Below, piece after piece: positions 32,275 through 40,748 of a stretch of 54,109 nt of DNA. A program made the translations under genes and the position numbers. The notes below the pieces were generated by a model. That model saw only the letters and a program-made list of their open reading frames with translations, did no database searches and was not told where the DNA came from. The first letter of the stretch is position 1, and each line of letters starts with the position of its first letter. The DNA comes from CAKVLS01 sp045534265. GTDB lineage: Bacteria; Bacillota; Clostridia; Christensenellales; UBA1242. The DNA lies in assembly GCA_045534265.1 (NCBI GenBank), contig JAZSJH010000001.1, positions 1 to 54,109 of the forward strand, given 5' to 3'.

Positions 32275-33701
32275 TGACAAAGAGTTTAATTGAGATTGCA
32301 AAGGATATAAAGGCAGGCAAACAATCAAGCGAAGAACTTGTAAAATATTACTTTGCACAAATGGACAAATATAGCCACAAAATGGCTGTTCTTGAGAAAT
32401 TTGAAGACGCGTTAGATAAAGCAAAAGAAATAGACGCAAAAATTGCAAAAGGCGAAAAATTAGGCCGTCTTGCTGGTGTTCCTATCTTAATAAAAGATAA
32501 CATTATGTACGAAGGCAAAATTGCTTCTTGTGCATCAAAGTTTTTGGAAAACCATAAAGCACAATACACAGCAACAGCTGTTCAAAGACTTGTAGGCGAA
32601 GATGCTGTAATTATCGGTAGAGCAAATATGGACGAATTTGCTATGGGTAGTAGCTGTGAAAACTCAGCTTATGGCGCCGGACTTAATGCTTTTGATGACA
32701 ACAAAGTAGCAGGCGGCAGCTCAGGCGGTAGTGCAGCAGCGGTTGCTCTTGATATGTGCGCAGCGGCTTTGGGTAGCGACACTGGTGGTTCTATTAGACA
32801 ACCAGCATCTCTAAACGGTGTTGTTGGTATCAAAGGAAGCTATGGTAGGGTATCAAGATATGGACTTATTGCTTTTGCAAGTTCACTTGACCAAATAGGA
32901 CCTATTACAAGAACTGTAGAAGACGCAGCACTTCTTATGGAAGTAATGTCAGGAGCAGACATTAACGACACAACTTGCAGCCTAGAGCCTGTTGGAGAAT
33001 ATACAAAAAATTTAACTCCAGAAATCAAAGGCAAAACAATTGGTGTTGTAGCCGAAATTGACAAGCTGCTTGAATCTTGCGAATACAAAGCAAATTTTGA
33101 CAGACTTGTTAAATGGATAGAAGACCAAGGCGCTGTAGTTAAAACAATTGATATCAAAGGATATGAAATTTCACTTCCTATTTATTATATTATCGCCCCA
33201 GCAGAAGCTACATCAAACCTAGGTAGATTTGATGGTGTAAAATACACAAGACGTAGCCCTGATGCAAAAGTTATCGGTGATGTATACGAAATGAGCCGTA
33301 CAGAAGGCTTTGGTAAAGAAGTAAAGAGAAGAATAATGCTAGGAAACTTTGTGTTGTCTTCAGGTTACTATGATGCTTATTATGTAAAAGCTAAGAAAAT
33401 TCAACAAGCACTAACTAGAGAATTTGCAAAAGCATTTGAAATGGTAGACGCTATCATTATGCCAACAACATTTGGTGAAGCTTTTGAAGTAAATTCTAAA
33501 AAAGACCCAACAGCTATGTATGCAGAAGATATGTTTACAATTATCTCAAACCTAGTTGGAGTTCCTGCTATCAATATCCCTTATAGCACAGGCAAAAACG
33601 GTCTTCCACTTGGTATGCAAGTTATAGGCAAAAAGTTTGACGAACAAACAGTGTTTGATATCGCAAGCTATATTCACAAAAATTACAAGGAGAGCAAATA
33701 A
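32274..33701 (+). CDS. gatA: Asp-tRNA(Asn)/Glu-tRNA(Gln) amidotransferase subunit A
   Basis: 475 aa amidase that releases ammonia from Gln or Asn for GatB. The amidase signature is complete: catalytic Lys in PILIKDNI, the cis-Ser/Ser pair in AGGSSGGSAAAV and the GSDTGGSIRQPAS block (nucleophile Ser in this segment). The start at 32274 overlaps the gatC stop; the frame is open 10 codons upstream but the coupled ATG matches the family N-terminus (MTKSLIEIAKDIKAG). Its stop again overlaps the next start by TAATG. Confidence 0.96.
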   Translation: MTKSLIEIAKDIKAGKQSSEELVKYYFAQMDKYSHKMAVLEKFEDALDKAKEIDAKIAKGEKLGRLAGVPILIKDNIMYEGKIASCASKFLENHKAQYTATAVQRLVGEDAVIIGRANMDEFAMGSSCENSAYGAGLNAFDDNKVAGGSSGGSAAAVALDMCAAALGSDTGGSIRQPASLNGVVGIKGSYGRVSRYGLIAFASSLDQIGPITRTVEDAALLMEVMSGADINDTTCSLEPVGEYTKNLTPEIKGKTIGVVAEIDKLLESCEYKANFDRLVKWIEDQGAVVKTIDIKGYEISLPIYYIIAPAEATSNLGRFDGVKYTRRSPDAKVIGDVYEMSRTEGFGKEVKRRIMLGNFVLSSGYYDAYYVKAKKIQQALTREFAKAFEMVDAIIMPTTFGEAFEVNSKKDPTAMYAEDMFTIISNLVGVPAINIPYSTGKNGLPLGMQVIGKKFDEQTVFDIASYIHKNYKESK

Positions 33702-35134
33702 TGAAGGATTATGATGTAGTTATCGGCCTTGAGATTCACGCCGAACTAAAAACTAACACAAAAGTTTTTTGTAGTTGCAAAAATGCTTTTGGTTCTGAGC
33801 CTAACACAAATGTTTGCCCTGTTTGTATCGGTCTTCCAGGAACACTTCCTGTTATTAACAAAAGAGCGGTAGAACTTACTGTAAAAGCCGGTCTTTGTAT
33901 GGGTTGCGAAATTTCGCCAGTTGCAGTTTTTGAAAGAAAAAACTACTTCTATCCCGACCTTTGCAAAGCATACCAAATCAGCCAATTACAAAAACCAATT
34001 TGTATTGGCGGCGGAATAAGACTTGACAGCGGCAAGTTTATTAGACTTAACCGTATCCACCTAGAAGAAGACGCCGGAAAGCTTATCCACGTAAATAGCG
34101 CAGTAGGAACACTTATCGACTACAACCGTGGCGGTGTTCCACTAATCGAAATAGTAACAGAGCCAGATATTTCTTCAGCAGAAGAAGCTGTTGAGTTTAT
34201 GACTAAACTTCGTTCAAATCTTGTATTTGGACAAATCGCAGACTGCCGTATGGAACAAGGTGGTATGAGATGTGACGTTAACCTTTCTATTAAGCCAAAG
34301 GGTAGCGAAAAGTTTGGAACAAGAACTGAGATGAAAAACCTAAACTCATTTAAGATGGTTCACAGAGCTATCACATACGAAGCTCAAAGACAAATGGAAG
34401 TTTTGGAAGAAGGCGGAGTTATTAGACAACAAACTCGTAAATGGGACGACAACCGTAACAAGAGCCTTACTATGCGTAGTAAAGAAGAAGCTCAAGACTA
34501 TAGATATTTCCCAGACCCAGATATCTTGTCTGTAGCAATAGGCCAAGACATTGTAGAAGATATCCGTAAAGAAATTCCAAGACTTGCTCCAGAAAGACAA
34601 ACATATTATGTAGAAACTTTGGGACTTCCTGAGTATGATAGCAAAATCCTTACTTCAGAATATTATATCTCTCAATATTTTGAAGAAGTTTTGAAAGGTT
34701 TTGATAGCCCAAAAGTAGTATCAAACTGGGTTATGACAGAAGTACTTAGAAAACTAAAAGAAAAACCATCAGAAGACCTAAATGATGTTATATCTTCTCA
34801 AAACCTTATTGATATTATGTCAATGGTAGAAGACAAGACAATCACTAGAGTTAATGCAAAAGAACTTTTTGAAATGGTGGCTTTTAGTGACAAAGACGCT
34901 AGAAAAACTGCAAAAGAGCAAGGAATGATTGTTGAGTTTGATGCAGACGCTTTGACAAAGACAATCGAAGAAGTATTTGTTCAAAATGCAAAAGCCGTAC
35001 CTGATTACAAGCTAGAGCCAGAAAAAGTTATGAACTTCTTTATTGGTCAAACTATGAGAGCTACAAAAGGTACTGCAAAAGTTGACTTTATTAAGCCAAT
35101 CATTATCAAAAAATTAGAAGAACTAAACAAATAA
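33701..35134 (+). CDS. gatB: Asp-tRNA(Asn)/Glu-tRNA(Gln) amidotransferase subunit B
   Basis: 477 aa kinase/transamidase subunit that phosphorylates the misacylated tRNA's Asp or Glu and amidates it. N-terminal IGLEIHAELKT; zinc site cysteines in CSCKNAFG...NVCPVCIGLPG; YFYPDLCKAYQISQ; the LEEDAGK and DYNRGGVPLIEIVTEPD blocks; and a C-terminal YqeY-like tail domain that recognises the tRNA (GQTMRATKGTAKVDFIKPII). RBS AAGGAGAG lies within gatA. Operon end, followed by a terminator. Confidence 0.97.
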   Translation: MKDYDVVIGLEIHAELKTNTKVFCSCKNAFGSEPNTNVCPVCIGLPGTLPVINKRAVELTVKAGLCMGCEISPVAVFERKNYFYPDLCKAYQISQLQKPICIGGGIRLDSGKFIRLNRIHLEEDAGKLIHVNSAVGTLIDYNRGGVPLIEIVTEPDISSAEEAVEFMTKLRSNLVFGQIADCRMEQGGMRCDVNLSIKPKGSEKFGTRTEMKNLNSFKMVHRAITYEAQRQMEVLEEGGVIRQQTRKWDDNRNKSLTMRSKEEAQDYRYFPDPDILSVAIGQDIVEDIRKEIPRLAPERQTYYVETLGLPEYDSKILTSEYYISQYFEEVLKGFDSPKVVSNWVMTEVLRKLKEKPSEDLNDVISSQNLIDIMSMVEDKTITRVNAKELFEMVAFSDKDARKTAKEQGMIVEFDADALTKTIEEVFVQNAKAVPDYKLEPEKVMNFFIGQTMRATKGTAKVDFIKPIIIKKLEELNK

Positions 35135-35177
35135 CAAACAAAAAACTTTTATAAACAAACAAATATATATCAAAATG

Positions 35178-35207
35178 CACACAAGTATTTTCTTGTGTGT
35201 ATTTTTT
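35178..35207 (+). terminator. Terminator of the aspS-gatCAB operon
   Basis: CACACAAG / CTTGTGTG stem (8 bp), 6-base loop and a TTTTTT run; the next gene's -10 follows within 5 bases. Confidence 0.88.
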
Positions 35208-35208
35208 A

Positions 35209-35217
35209 TGATATAAT
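35209..35217 (+). promoter_or_regulatory. Extended -10 promoter giving a leaderless transcript
   Basis: TGATATAAT (TG-N-TATAAT) at 35209-35217, then six bases and the ATG at 35224. No good -35 and no ribosome binding site. Confidence 0.72.
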
Positions 35218-35223
35218 CAAAAT

Positions 35224-36504
35224 ATGAAACTGATTGAAAGTATAAAGAAAATATATACAAAAGAATATTGGATTTTGCTGGGCATTGGGTTTTTACCGTT
35301 TGTCTGGAAAGTTTTAGAAATAGCGCTGTTTGCAGGTCTTGAGAGCAGTATTAAGGTTCTTGGACAGATTGCACTTATTGGCATTATTTTCAAAGTTTTT
35401 GAAGAAACCCTGCTTAATCCTTTATATAAGATTTTCAACGCCGAAAATTATAAAGACAACAATGAAAAGCCAATTTTAGCAAAAAAGTTTTTAGTTTATT
35501 ATGCTTTTGCTGTGGTGGTGTTTACTGCAATTATTTTTGCACTAACCATACCTATTATGAAAGTGTCTAAAGTGCCTGAAAACATTTTTAACGAAACAGT
35601 CACTTTTTTGAGAGTGTATATTGTTGCTAGTGGTGTAAATGTCGTATCAAAATATCTATATACCTTTAGCGTTATTACAAAACAAACAAAACAAATGCTT
35701 GTTTATTTTATAACAAAGGCAGTTTTTACATCACTTTTGTTTGTAATACTTATTCCTAAGTTTAGTTTTGGACTAGGGGCTATGGGTGTTGCTATTGCAG
35801 AACTTATTGTAGGGGTTGCAACCATTGTTTATCTTGCATTCAAACTTCCTAAAACTGAAGACAAACAAATCAATTTTAACAAAAAAGAATATTTTGCGCT
35901 TATGGGGTACTGCTTTGCTGAAACAGCAATCCGCAATGTGGTTTATTATTTTGTAATACTTGTTATGCTAAATATGCTAGACAACCAAAACTTATATTTT
36001 GTAGCAAACGAATATATTTGGTCACTTCTTCTTGTTCCAACCCTTGCTCAAAGCACTCTTATCAAACAAAATTTAGCTCAGCAAAAAGACGTCTCACTCA
36101 AAGACTATTTTATTAATAGCGTTTTGCTTGTTTTATTTATGATTGTTTTGTTGCCGCTGGCGTTATTTGTATTTAGCAAAATATATAATTTAGCAAACTA
36201 TATGGATTATTTTTATGTATTACTTAAATTATTTCCTTGTTATATTGTATTTGTTTTTGATTCTGTTATCGAAGCCTACTTTATCTCAGCCGGAAAAATG
36301 CTACATATATTAATCCAAAATTTAATAACCAATATTTTAATTTATTTAACTGCTTATATATGCTACCTTTGCGGGGCGTGGATTGTTACTTTAGATACGC
36401 TAATTCTTTTGTTTAATCTTGGCGTGATAGTGTCAAGCATATACACAATTGTTGCTTTTGTTGTTATAAAAAACAAAGAGAACAAAAGCCGAAAGACACA
36501 ATAA
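35224..36504 (+). CDS. MATE-like multidrug/oligosaccharide exporter family protein (426 aa)
   Basis: Twelve predicted membrane segments in two similar halves with a loop near residues 205-230. The pattern GAMGVAIAELIVGVATIVYLAF and the second-half SAGKMLHILIQNLITNILIYL fit MATE/MOP family flippases; the substrate is unknown. The N-terminus (MKLIESIKKIYTKEYW) is short and basic. There is no Shine-Dalgarno site and TATAAT ends six bases before the ATG, so the transcript is probably leaderless. It sits between the gatB terminator and its own terminator. Assignment to MATE is from layout and weak motifs, not from a strong signature. Confidence 0.75.
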   Translation: MKLIESIKKIYTKEYWILLGIGFLPFVWKVLEIALFAGLESSIKVLGQIALIGIIFKVFEETLLNPLYKIFNAENYKDNNEKPILAKKFLVYYAFAVVVFTAIIFALTIPIMKVSKVPENIFNETVTFLRVYIVASGVNVVSKYLYTFSVITKQTKQMLVYFITKAVFTSLLFVILIPKFSFGLGAMGVAIAELIVGVATIVYLAFKLPKTEDKQINFNKKEYFALMGYCFAETAIRNVVYYFVILVMLNMLDNQNLYFVANEYIWSLLLVPTLAQSTLIKQNLAQQKDVSLKDYFINSVLLVLFMIVLLPLALFVFSKIYNLANYMDYFYVLLKLFPCYIVFVFDSVIEAYFISAGKMLHILIQNLITNILIYLTAYICYLCGAWIVTLDTLILLFNLGVIVSSIYTIVAFVVIKNKENKSRKTQ

Positions 36505-36517
36505 AACAATAAAAAAT

Positions 36518-36546
36518 AAAGTCACGAAACTATCGTGGCTTTTTAT
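36518..36546 (+). terminator. Intrinsic terminator
   Basis: AAAGTCACGA / TCGTGGCTTT (one G-U) with a 5-base loop and T-run. Confidence 0.88.
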
Positions 36547-36613
36547 TTTTATAAAATATAAATTTATTATATTTAACAAATTTAATATTTTTAATTAATT
36601 TGAGCACATTTGA

Positions 36614-36643
36614 TTGCCAAGAAAGTGTTTTTGAGTGTAAAAT
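36614..36643 (+). promoter_or_regulatory. Likely promoter of the XRE-Rel pair
   Basis: TTGCCA (36614-36619), 18 bases, TAAAAT (36638-36643), 23 bases before the ATG at 36666. Confidence 0.55.
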
Positions 36644-36665
36644 AACAGCATAAAAGGAGATAAAT

Positions 36666-37664
36666 ATGAGCGAGCTAAATTATTTTACATCTAATCTAAA
36701 AGTTTTGGCGGACAAACACAGCCAAAAAAAGATTGCCGAAGACACAGGGGTATCGCCTGCTAGTATCAATAACTATCTTAATAAAAACAGCGACCCCTCA
36801 GCAAGTTTTCTTTTGAAACTAAAAAGGGCGTACGGTATTGATATTGATAAGTTTTTGACAGGGCCAATAGTTGCGACCGAAAAGAAAGAACTTACAAAAA
36901 CAGATACTAGATTTGTGGGCGAATATGCACTTTATTATTATGACACCAACGTATACAAAGGTAGAGTTCATAGATCAACCAATATTTTGAGATACGGCAT
37001 AATATCTATTCTTGGCGAAGGCAAAGAAAAAGACGGCCTTCAAGTTTTTGCTAAGTTTTTTGATAGCAGAAAAGAAATGGAAGAAACATTCAAATACCTT
37101 TCTATGCTAAAAAACGAAAAACAAAAAATAGATTATTATATGGAGCAAGAGCTTAAGTACACCGGAACACTTGAATCTTCTGCTGCTCAAATATTTATCT
37201 TAATGAAAAACAACCTAGAAGAAGACCATTGTCTTATTATTCTAAACAATCCACCTAGCAATAACAAATATATCGGTGGTCTAGGAACTGTAAACTCTGT
37301 TGCTCGCGGCAGAGAAAAGATGCCTTGTGTTCAATACATTATTATGAGCGAAAAACTTTTCAAAATACCAGATGGAGAATTGTATCAAAGACTTTCGCTT
37401 GATATTAGTGAAGTGAATGTTCAAACCGAAAGCAATCAATTGATTAATCTTTTCAAAAATCTTTACCTTGAAGATATGGACAACCCAAGCGGACTTAATG
37501 ATTTCCAAAAACAAAGAATCATAAGTGACAGCTTAGAAAATATTGTTAAAGAAACACTTGATGCAAATATGTTCCGCTTTGCAAAGGTATCAAATAGCGA
37601 AGACGATAGTTTCTTCCGTATGATAAGAGATGGCTCATATGGAGACGAAGATGATAGACTATAG
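36666..37664 (+). CDS. XRE-family regulator with a long sensor-like C-terminal domain
   Basis: 332 aa. The N-terminal ~60 residues are a lambda-repressor-type helix-turn-helix (SQKKIAEDTGVSPASINNYLNKN...FLLKLKRAYGIDIDKF). The remaining ~265 residues (from GEYALYYYD on) resemble no domain I know; they include an alpha/beta region with HCLIILNNPPSNNKYIGGLGTVN and VQYIIMSEKLFKIPDGELYQRL, possibly ligand- or protein-sensing. RBS AAAAGGAGATAAAT. The stop overlaps the start of the Rel-like gene by 14 bases, so the two products probably work together, perhaps linking (p)ppGpp turnover to gene control (inference). Confidence 0.8.
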   Translation: MSELNYFTSNLKVLADKHSQKKIAEDTGVSPASINNYLNKNSDPSASFLLKLKRAYGIDIDKFLTGPIVATEKKELTKTDTRFVGEYALYYYDTNVYKGRVHRSTNILRYGIISILGEGKEKDGLQVFAKFFDSRKEMEETFKYLSMLKNEKQKIDYYMEQELKYTGTLESSAAQIFILMKNNLEEDHCLIILNNPPSNNKYIGGLGTVNSVARGREKMPCVQYIIMSEKLFKIPDGELYQRLSLDISEVNVQTESNQLINLFKNLYLEDMDNPSGLNDFQKQRIISDSLENIVKETLDANMFRFAKVSNSEDDSFFRMIRDGSYGDEDDRL

Positions 37665-39111
37665 GCAAGATTTTGAAAGTATTCTTGCGATTTTGAAGAA
37701 AAACGAATCAACAGGAATACTAAATGTTGTCAACGCCTTCAACCTTGCCGAAAAATTGCACAATGGACAAATGCGTAAAGACGGCACCCCATATATAAGC
37801 CATCCGGTAGCCGTAGCAAAAATTTTGGCAGAGCTTGACTTTGACAGCGAAATGATAGCCGCTGCACTTCTTCATGATGTGGTAGAAGATTGTGGTTGCA
37901 CTTTAGAAGAAATAAGACAAGCCTTTAACGAAAATGTCGCAAATATTGTAGATGCAGTGACAGCAATCGAAGAAAACGAAGCTTCAATCAAAGATATTTT
38001 TTATGATGAAAACTTCAAAAAAGACAGCCTAGACGACCAAACTTTTAATAAGCTTATATCCTTTGGTAAACAAAACAAACTTGCCTTTTATATTAAGTTT
38101 GCAGATAGACTTCACAACCTTAGAACAATAGAGTCTTTTAGTGAATATAAGCAGGTAGAAAAAGTAAAAGAAACTCAAAAGTGGATTATTCCGCTAGCAT
38201 ACCTTCTAAAGTCAAAATTCTTTTATGATAAGCTAAAAGATGAGTGTTACAAAGTCCTTAATCGTGAGCTTTATACCGACCTTAGTAGCAGGTACGAGAG
38301 ATATTTTGATTCTTGCAAGTCTCATATAAATGACCTATGCGAAAATCTAAATTACAAAGCAAGTAACTATTTTTCAAAGAAAGAATATTCTTATAGCAAG
38401 ATAATTATGGAAAGGGATACTCTTTATAGCCTTTGCGAGCGTATGAAAAAGCATCTAGAGATAAACTCTATTAAGCATATCCGCAGAAACTCTTTCAATC
38501 GTATGCCTACTGTAAAGTTGTTCTTTATTTTTAATGGAAATACCAAAGACAATATTTTCCATTTGGTTTATGAGATGTTTGATGCAGGCGTTTTGAATGA
38601 CGACCTTAAAGTAATAGGTTATGAGAAAAACGACAGATACGGAATACATCACCTTATTGTTCAAGACCGCAGTTTAATCAAATACAGAATAACAGCCATG
38701 ACAATGGAACAATACATCTTGATGCGAAATGGTACAACTGACAGCTCCGAAATTGACCTTATTGATGATAATATTATAGGCGACATAGCAAAAAGATATA
38801 TAACCGTCAAAACACGTAGCGGCGAACATATACGCCTTCCTGAAAATAGTACTGTTTTAGACTTTGCATTTAAGGTCCACAATGACCTTGGGCTATCTTG
38901 TAAGTACGCCTTGATAAATAAGTCGCCAAACCCAAAACCACCTTATACAAGGCTTGTACAGGGCGACCAAGTCGTTGTTTATAATGAAACTGACAGTAAG
39001 ACTGGGCTTTTGAAACCTATTGCAGAAATAAGATGGTTTGCTTATGTAAATAGCGAAAATGCAAAGAAAGTTTTGATTAAATATTTTGAGAAAAAATATG
39101 CTGAAAAGTAA
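37651..39111 (+). CDS. Rel/SpoT-like HD-TGS protein with a degenerate synthetase region
   Basis: 486 aa. The N-terminal HD hydrolase is intact: HNGQMRKDGTPYISHPVAVA, ALLHDVVEDCGC and FADRLHNLRT carry the metal and substrate residues of the (p)ppGpp hydrolase. The next ~200 residues sit where the synthetase domain should be, but I see none of its conserved blocks. A TGS domain follows (ITVKTRSGEHIRLPENSTVL), then the chain ends without ACT/RIS domains. Start ATG 37651 behind GGAG, inside the end of the regulator gene; an open frame seven codons longer exists. Probably a hydrolase-only stress enzyme or a repurposed sensor. Confidence 0.85.
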   Translation: MIDYRQDFESILAILKKNESTGILNVVNAFNLAEKLHNGQMRKDGTPYISHPVAVAKILAELDFDSEMIAAALLHDVVEDCGCTLEEIRQAFNENVANIVDAVTAIEENEASIKDIFYDENFKKDSLDDQTFNKLISFGKQNKLAFYIKFADRLHNLRTIESFSEYKQVEKVKETQKWIIPLAYLLKSKFFYDKLKDECYKVLNRELYTDLSSRYERYFDSCKSHINDLCENLNYKASNYFSKKEYSYSKIIMERDTLYSLCERMKKHLEINSIKHIRRNSFNRMPTVKLFFIFNGNTKDNIFHLVYEMFDAGVLNDDLKVIGYEKNDRYGIHHLIVQDRSLIKYRITAMTMEQYILMRNGTTDSSEIDLIDDNIIGDIAKRYITVKTRSGEHIRLPENSTVLDFAFKVHNDLGLSCKYALINKSPNPKPPYTRLVQGDQVVVYNETDSKTGLLKPIAEIRWFAYVNSENAKKVLIKYFEKKYAEK

Positions 39112-39149
39112 TTAAAATAACAAATTGTGATTAAAAGGAGATTTTTAAT

Positions 39150-39914
39150 ATGAATTTTTTTACAAACCCTGACTGGTTTGGAAGACCAGGTCCTTTTGCT
39201 TATAATACAGAGTATATTATAGCAATAGTTTTATTAATTTCTTTGGCTTTTGTTTTGCCATGTTTGTTAAGAAAAAAACAAACATCAACCATAAAAAAAG
39301 TTTTGATTGCGCTATGGATAGTTGCTGTTGTTTTAGATGTGACAAAGTATACTTATAGCTTTGTTAGTAATTTATCAAGTGCTTCACCACGTATTGAAAA
39401 TATGGATTTTCCACTTTGGACTTGCAGTATGTTTTTATACTTGATGCCAATAGCTTTATTTTGCAAAAATGAAAAAGTTTCAAGAGCGTGCTTAGCTTTT
39501 GTATGTAGTATTTCATTTTTTGCCGGCATTGTAAATTTTGCTATACCAGCTGAAGAATCACTTTTTTCATTTTTTGGCTTACACAAAATAATATATCACT
39601 ACATACTAATGTTGACTCCTGCGATTATGTTGGGTACAGGATATTTTAAGTTTCAATTAAAAGATATTTTAGGAATTATGATTGTGTTTGTAATATTTGG
39701 TGTTCCCGTTTATGTATTTAATGTAATATTCAAACAAGATTATATGTTTACTTATGATGGGTCATGGCTTCCTATTGATGTGTCTTTCATTCCTTCAAAA
39801 GCCCTATATACTTTGATTGCTATAGTTGCGTATGCTGCTGTTGCAATGATGGTTATTGGCATAGATATCGGCTTAAGAAAATTGTTTAAGAAAAAAACTG
39901 TAAATAATAATTAA
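39150..39914 (+). CDS. Polytopic membrane protein, YwaF/TIGR02206-like, copy A (254 aa)
   Basis: About seven membrane segments. Starts with FFTNPDWFGRPGPFAYN; the motif MDFPLWTCSMFLYLMPIALF matches the LPLHxC-type motif of the TIGR02206 (YwaF) family. Other landmarks are a short amphipathic loop after helix 1 (LLRKKQTSTIKKV), LFSFFGLHKIIYHYILMLTPAIMLGTGY, and the basic C-terminus. RBS AAAAGGAGATTTTTAAT. A second copy follows after 26 bases, sharing DWFGRPGP, the WTC motif and the HK/LLYHxxxLxTPxIMLxTGY block, so this is a tandem duplication. Function unknown. Confidence 0.8.
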   Translation: MNFFTNPDWFGRPGPFAYNTEYIIAIVLLISLAFVLPCLLRKKQTSTIKKVLIALWIVAVVLDVTKYTYSFVSNLSSASPRIENMDFPLWTCSMFLYLMPIALFCKNEKVSRACLAFVCSISFFAGIVNFAIPAEESLFSFFGLHKIIYHYILMLTPAIMLGTGYFKFQLKDILGIMIVFVIFGVPVYVFNVIFKQDYMFTYDGSWLPIDVSFIPSKALYTLIAIVAYAAVAMMVIGIDIGLRKLFKKKTVNNN

Positions 39915-39940
39915 AAATCAAATAGAATATTGAGAAAAAT

Positions 39941-40705
39941 ATGAAAAGTTTTTTAGATTTTTTTGTGGTGGCAGACTGGTTTGGAAGACCTGGGCCTTAT
40001 ACCTTTTCTTTAGAGAGAATAGTATTGGTTGCGTTGTGCGTTGTTGCTTGTATTCTTATTCCCATATTGATTAAAAAAAATATAGCAAAGGCAAGGGTAA
40101 TAATTTTTGCTTTTTGGATATTTGCTCTTGTTTTAGATATTATTAAATATGTTTTCTATAATACATATTGTATAATACACAAGTTAAATATAGATAAGTT
40201 TGAATTGCCGCTATGGACTTGTACTATTTATTTGTTTGCGTTGCCTTTTGGATTGTTTAACAAAAATGAAAAAATAAGAAATGCATGTAACGCATTTATT
40301 TGTTCAATTTCTATGTTGGGCGGGTTTATCAATTTTTTATTCCCAACAGAATCAGTATTTTCGTTTATGGGATTGCATACACTTTTGTATCATTTTATAT
40401 TGTTAATCACGCCAATAATAATGTTGTCTACTGGTTATTACAAACCAGAATTTAAGCATTTTGTTGGAGCAATGATAATATTTTTAATATATTCAGTTCC
40501 AGTATTTATTATTGACAATATTTTTGCTATTGACTATATGTTTATATACAACGGAACATGGTTTGGACCTATGTCTATAGTAGCCGAACTGATGCCCCAC
40601 AGATTATTGTGGACATTTGTTTGTGTATTAGGACATATAGGGGTGATGGCATTGATGATTTATATAGAAAGCAGATTAATCAAAATAGATAAAAATAAAA
40701 AATAA
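39941..40705 (+). CDS. Polytopic membrane protein, YwaF/TIGR02206-like, copy B (254 aa)
   Basis: Same length as copy A (254 aa) and aligned over the full chain: VVADWFGRPGPYTFSLE, FELPLWTCTIYLFALPFGLF, FSFMGLHTLLYHFILLITPI and MLSTGYYKPEFKHFVGAMII. The sequence has drifted well away from copy A outside these blocks, so the duplication is not recent. The RBS is weak (TTGAGAAAAAT), suggesting coupled translation from copy A. Both sit downstream of the XRE-Rel pair with no terminator between them, so all four may be one operon. Confidence 0.8.
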   Translation: MKSFLDFFVVADWFGRPGPYTFSLERIVLVALCVVACILIPILIKKNIAKARVIIFAFWIFALVLDIIKYVFYNTYCIIHKLNIDKFELPLWTCTIYLFALPFGLFNKNEKIRNACNAFICSISMLGGFINFLFPTESVFSFMGLHTLLYHFILLITPIIMLSTGYYKPEFKHFVGAMIIFLIYSVPVFIIDNIFAIDYMFIYNGTWFGPMSIVAELMPHRLLWTFVCVLGHIGVMALMIYIESRLIKIDKNKK

Positions 40706-40711
40706 TAAATA

Positions 40712-40744
40712 AAAAAAAGACTAGAATTTTCTAGTCTTTTTTTT
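40712..40744. terminator. Bidirectional terminator
   Basis: AAAAAAGACTAG / CTAGTCTTTTTT (12 bp) with a 6-base loop; T-runs on both strands end copy B on the plus strand and the giant gene on the minus strand. Confidence 0.93.
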
Positions 40745-40748
40745 GTTT

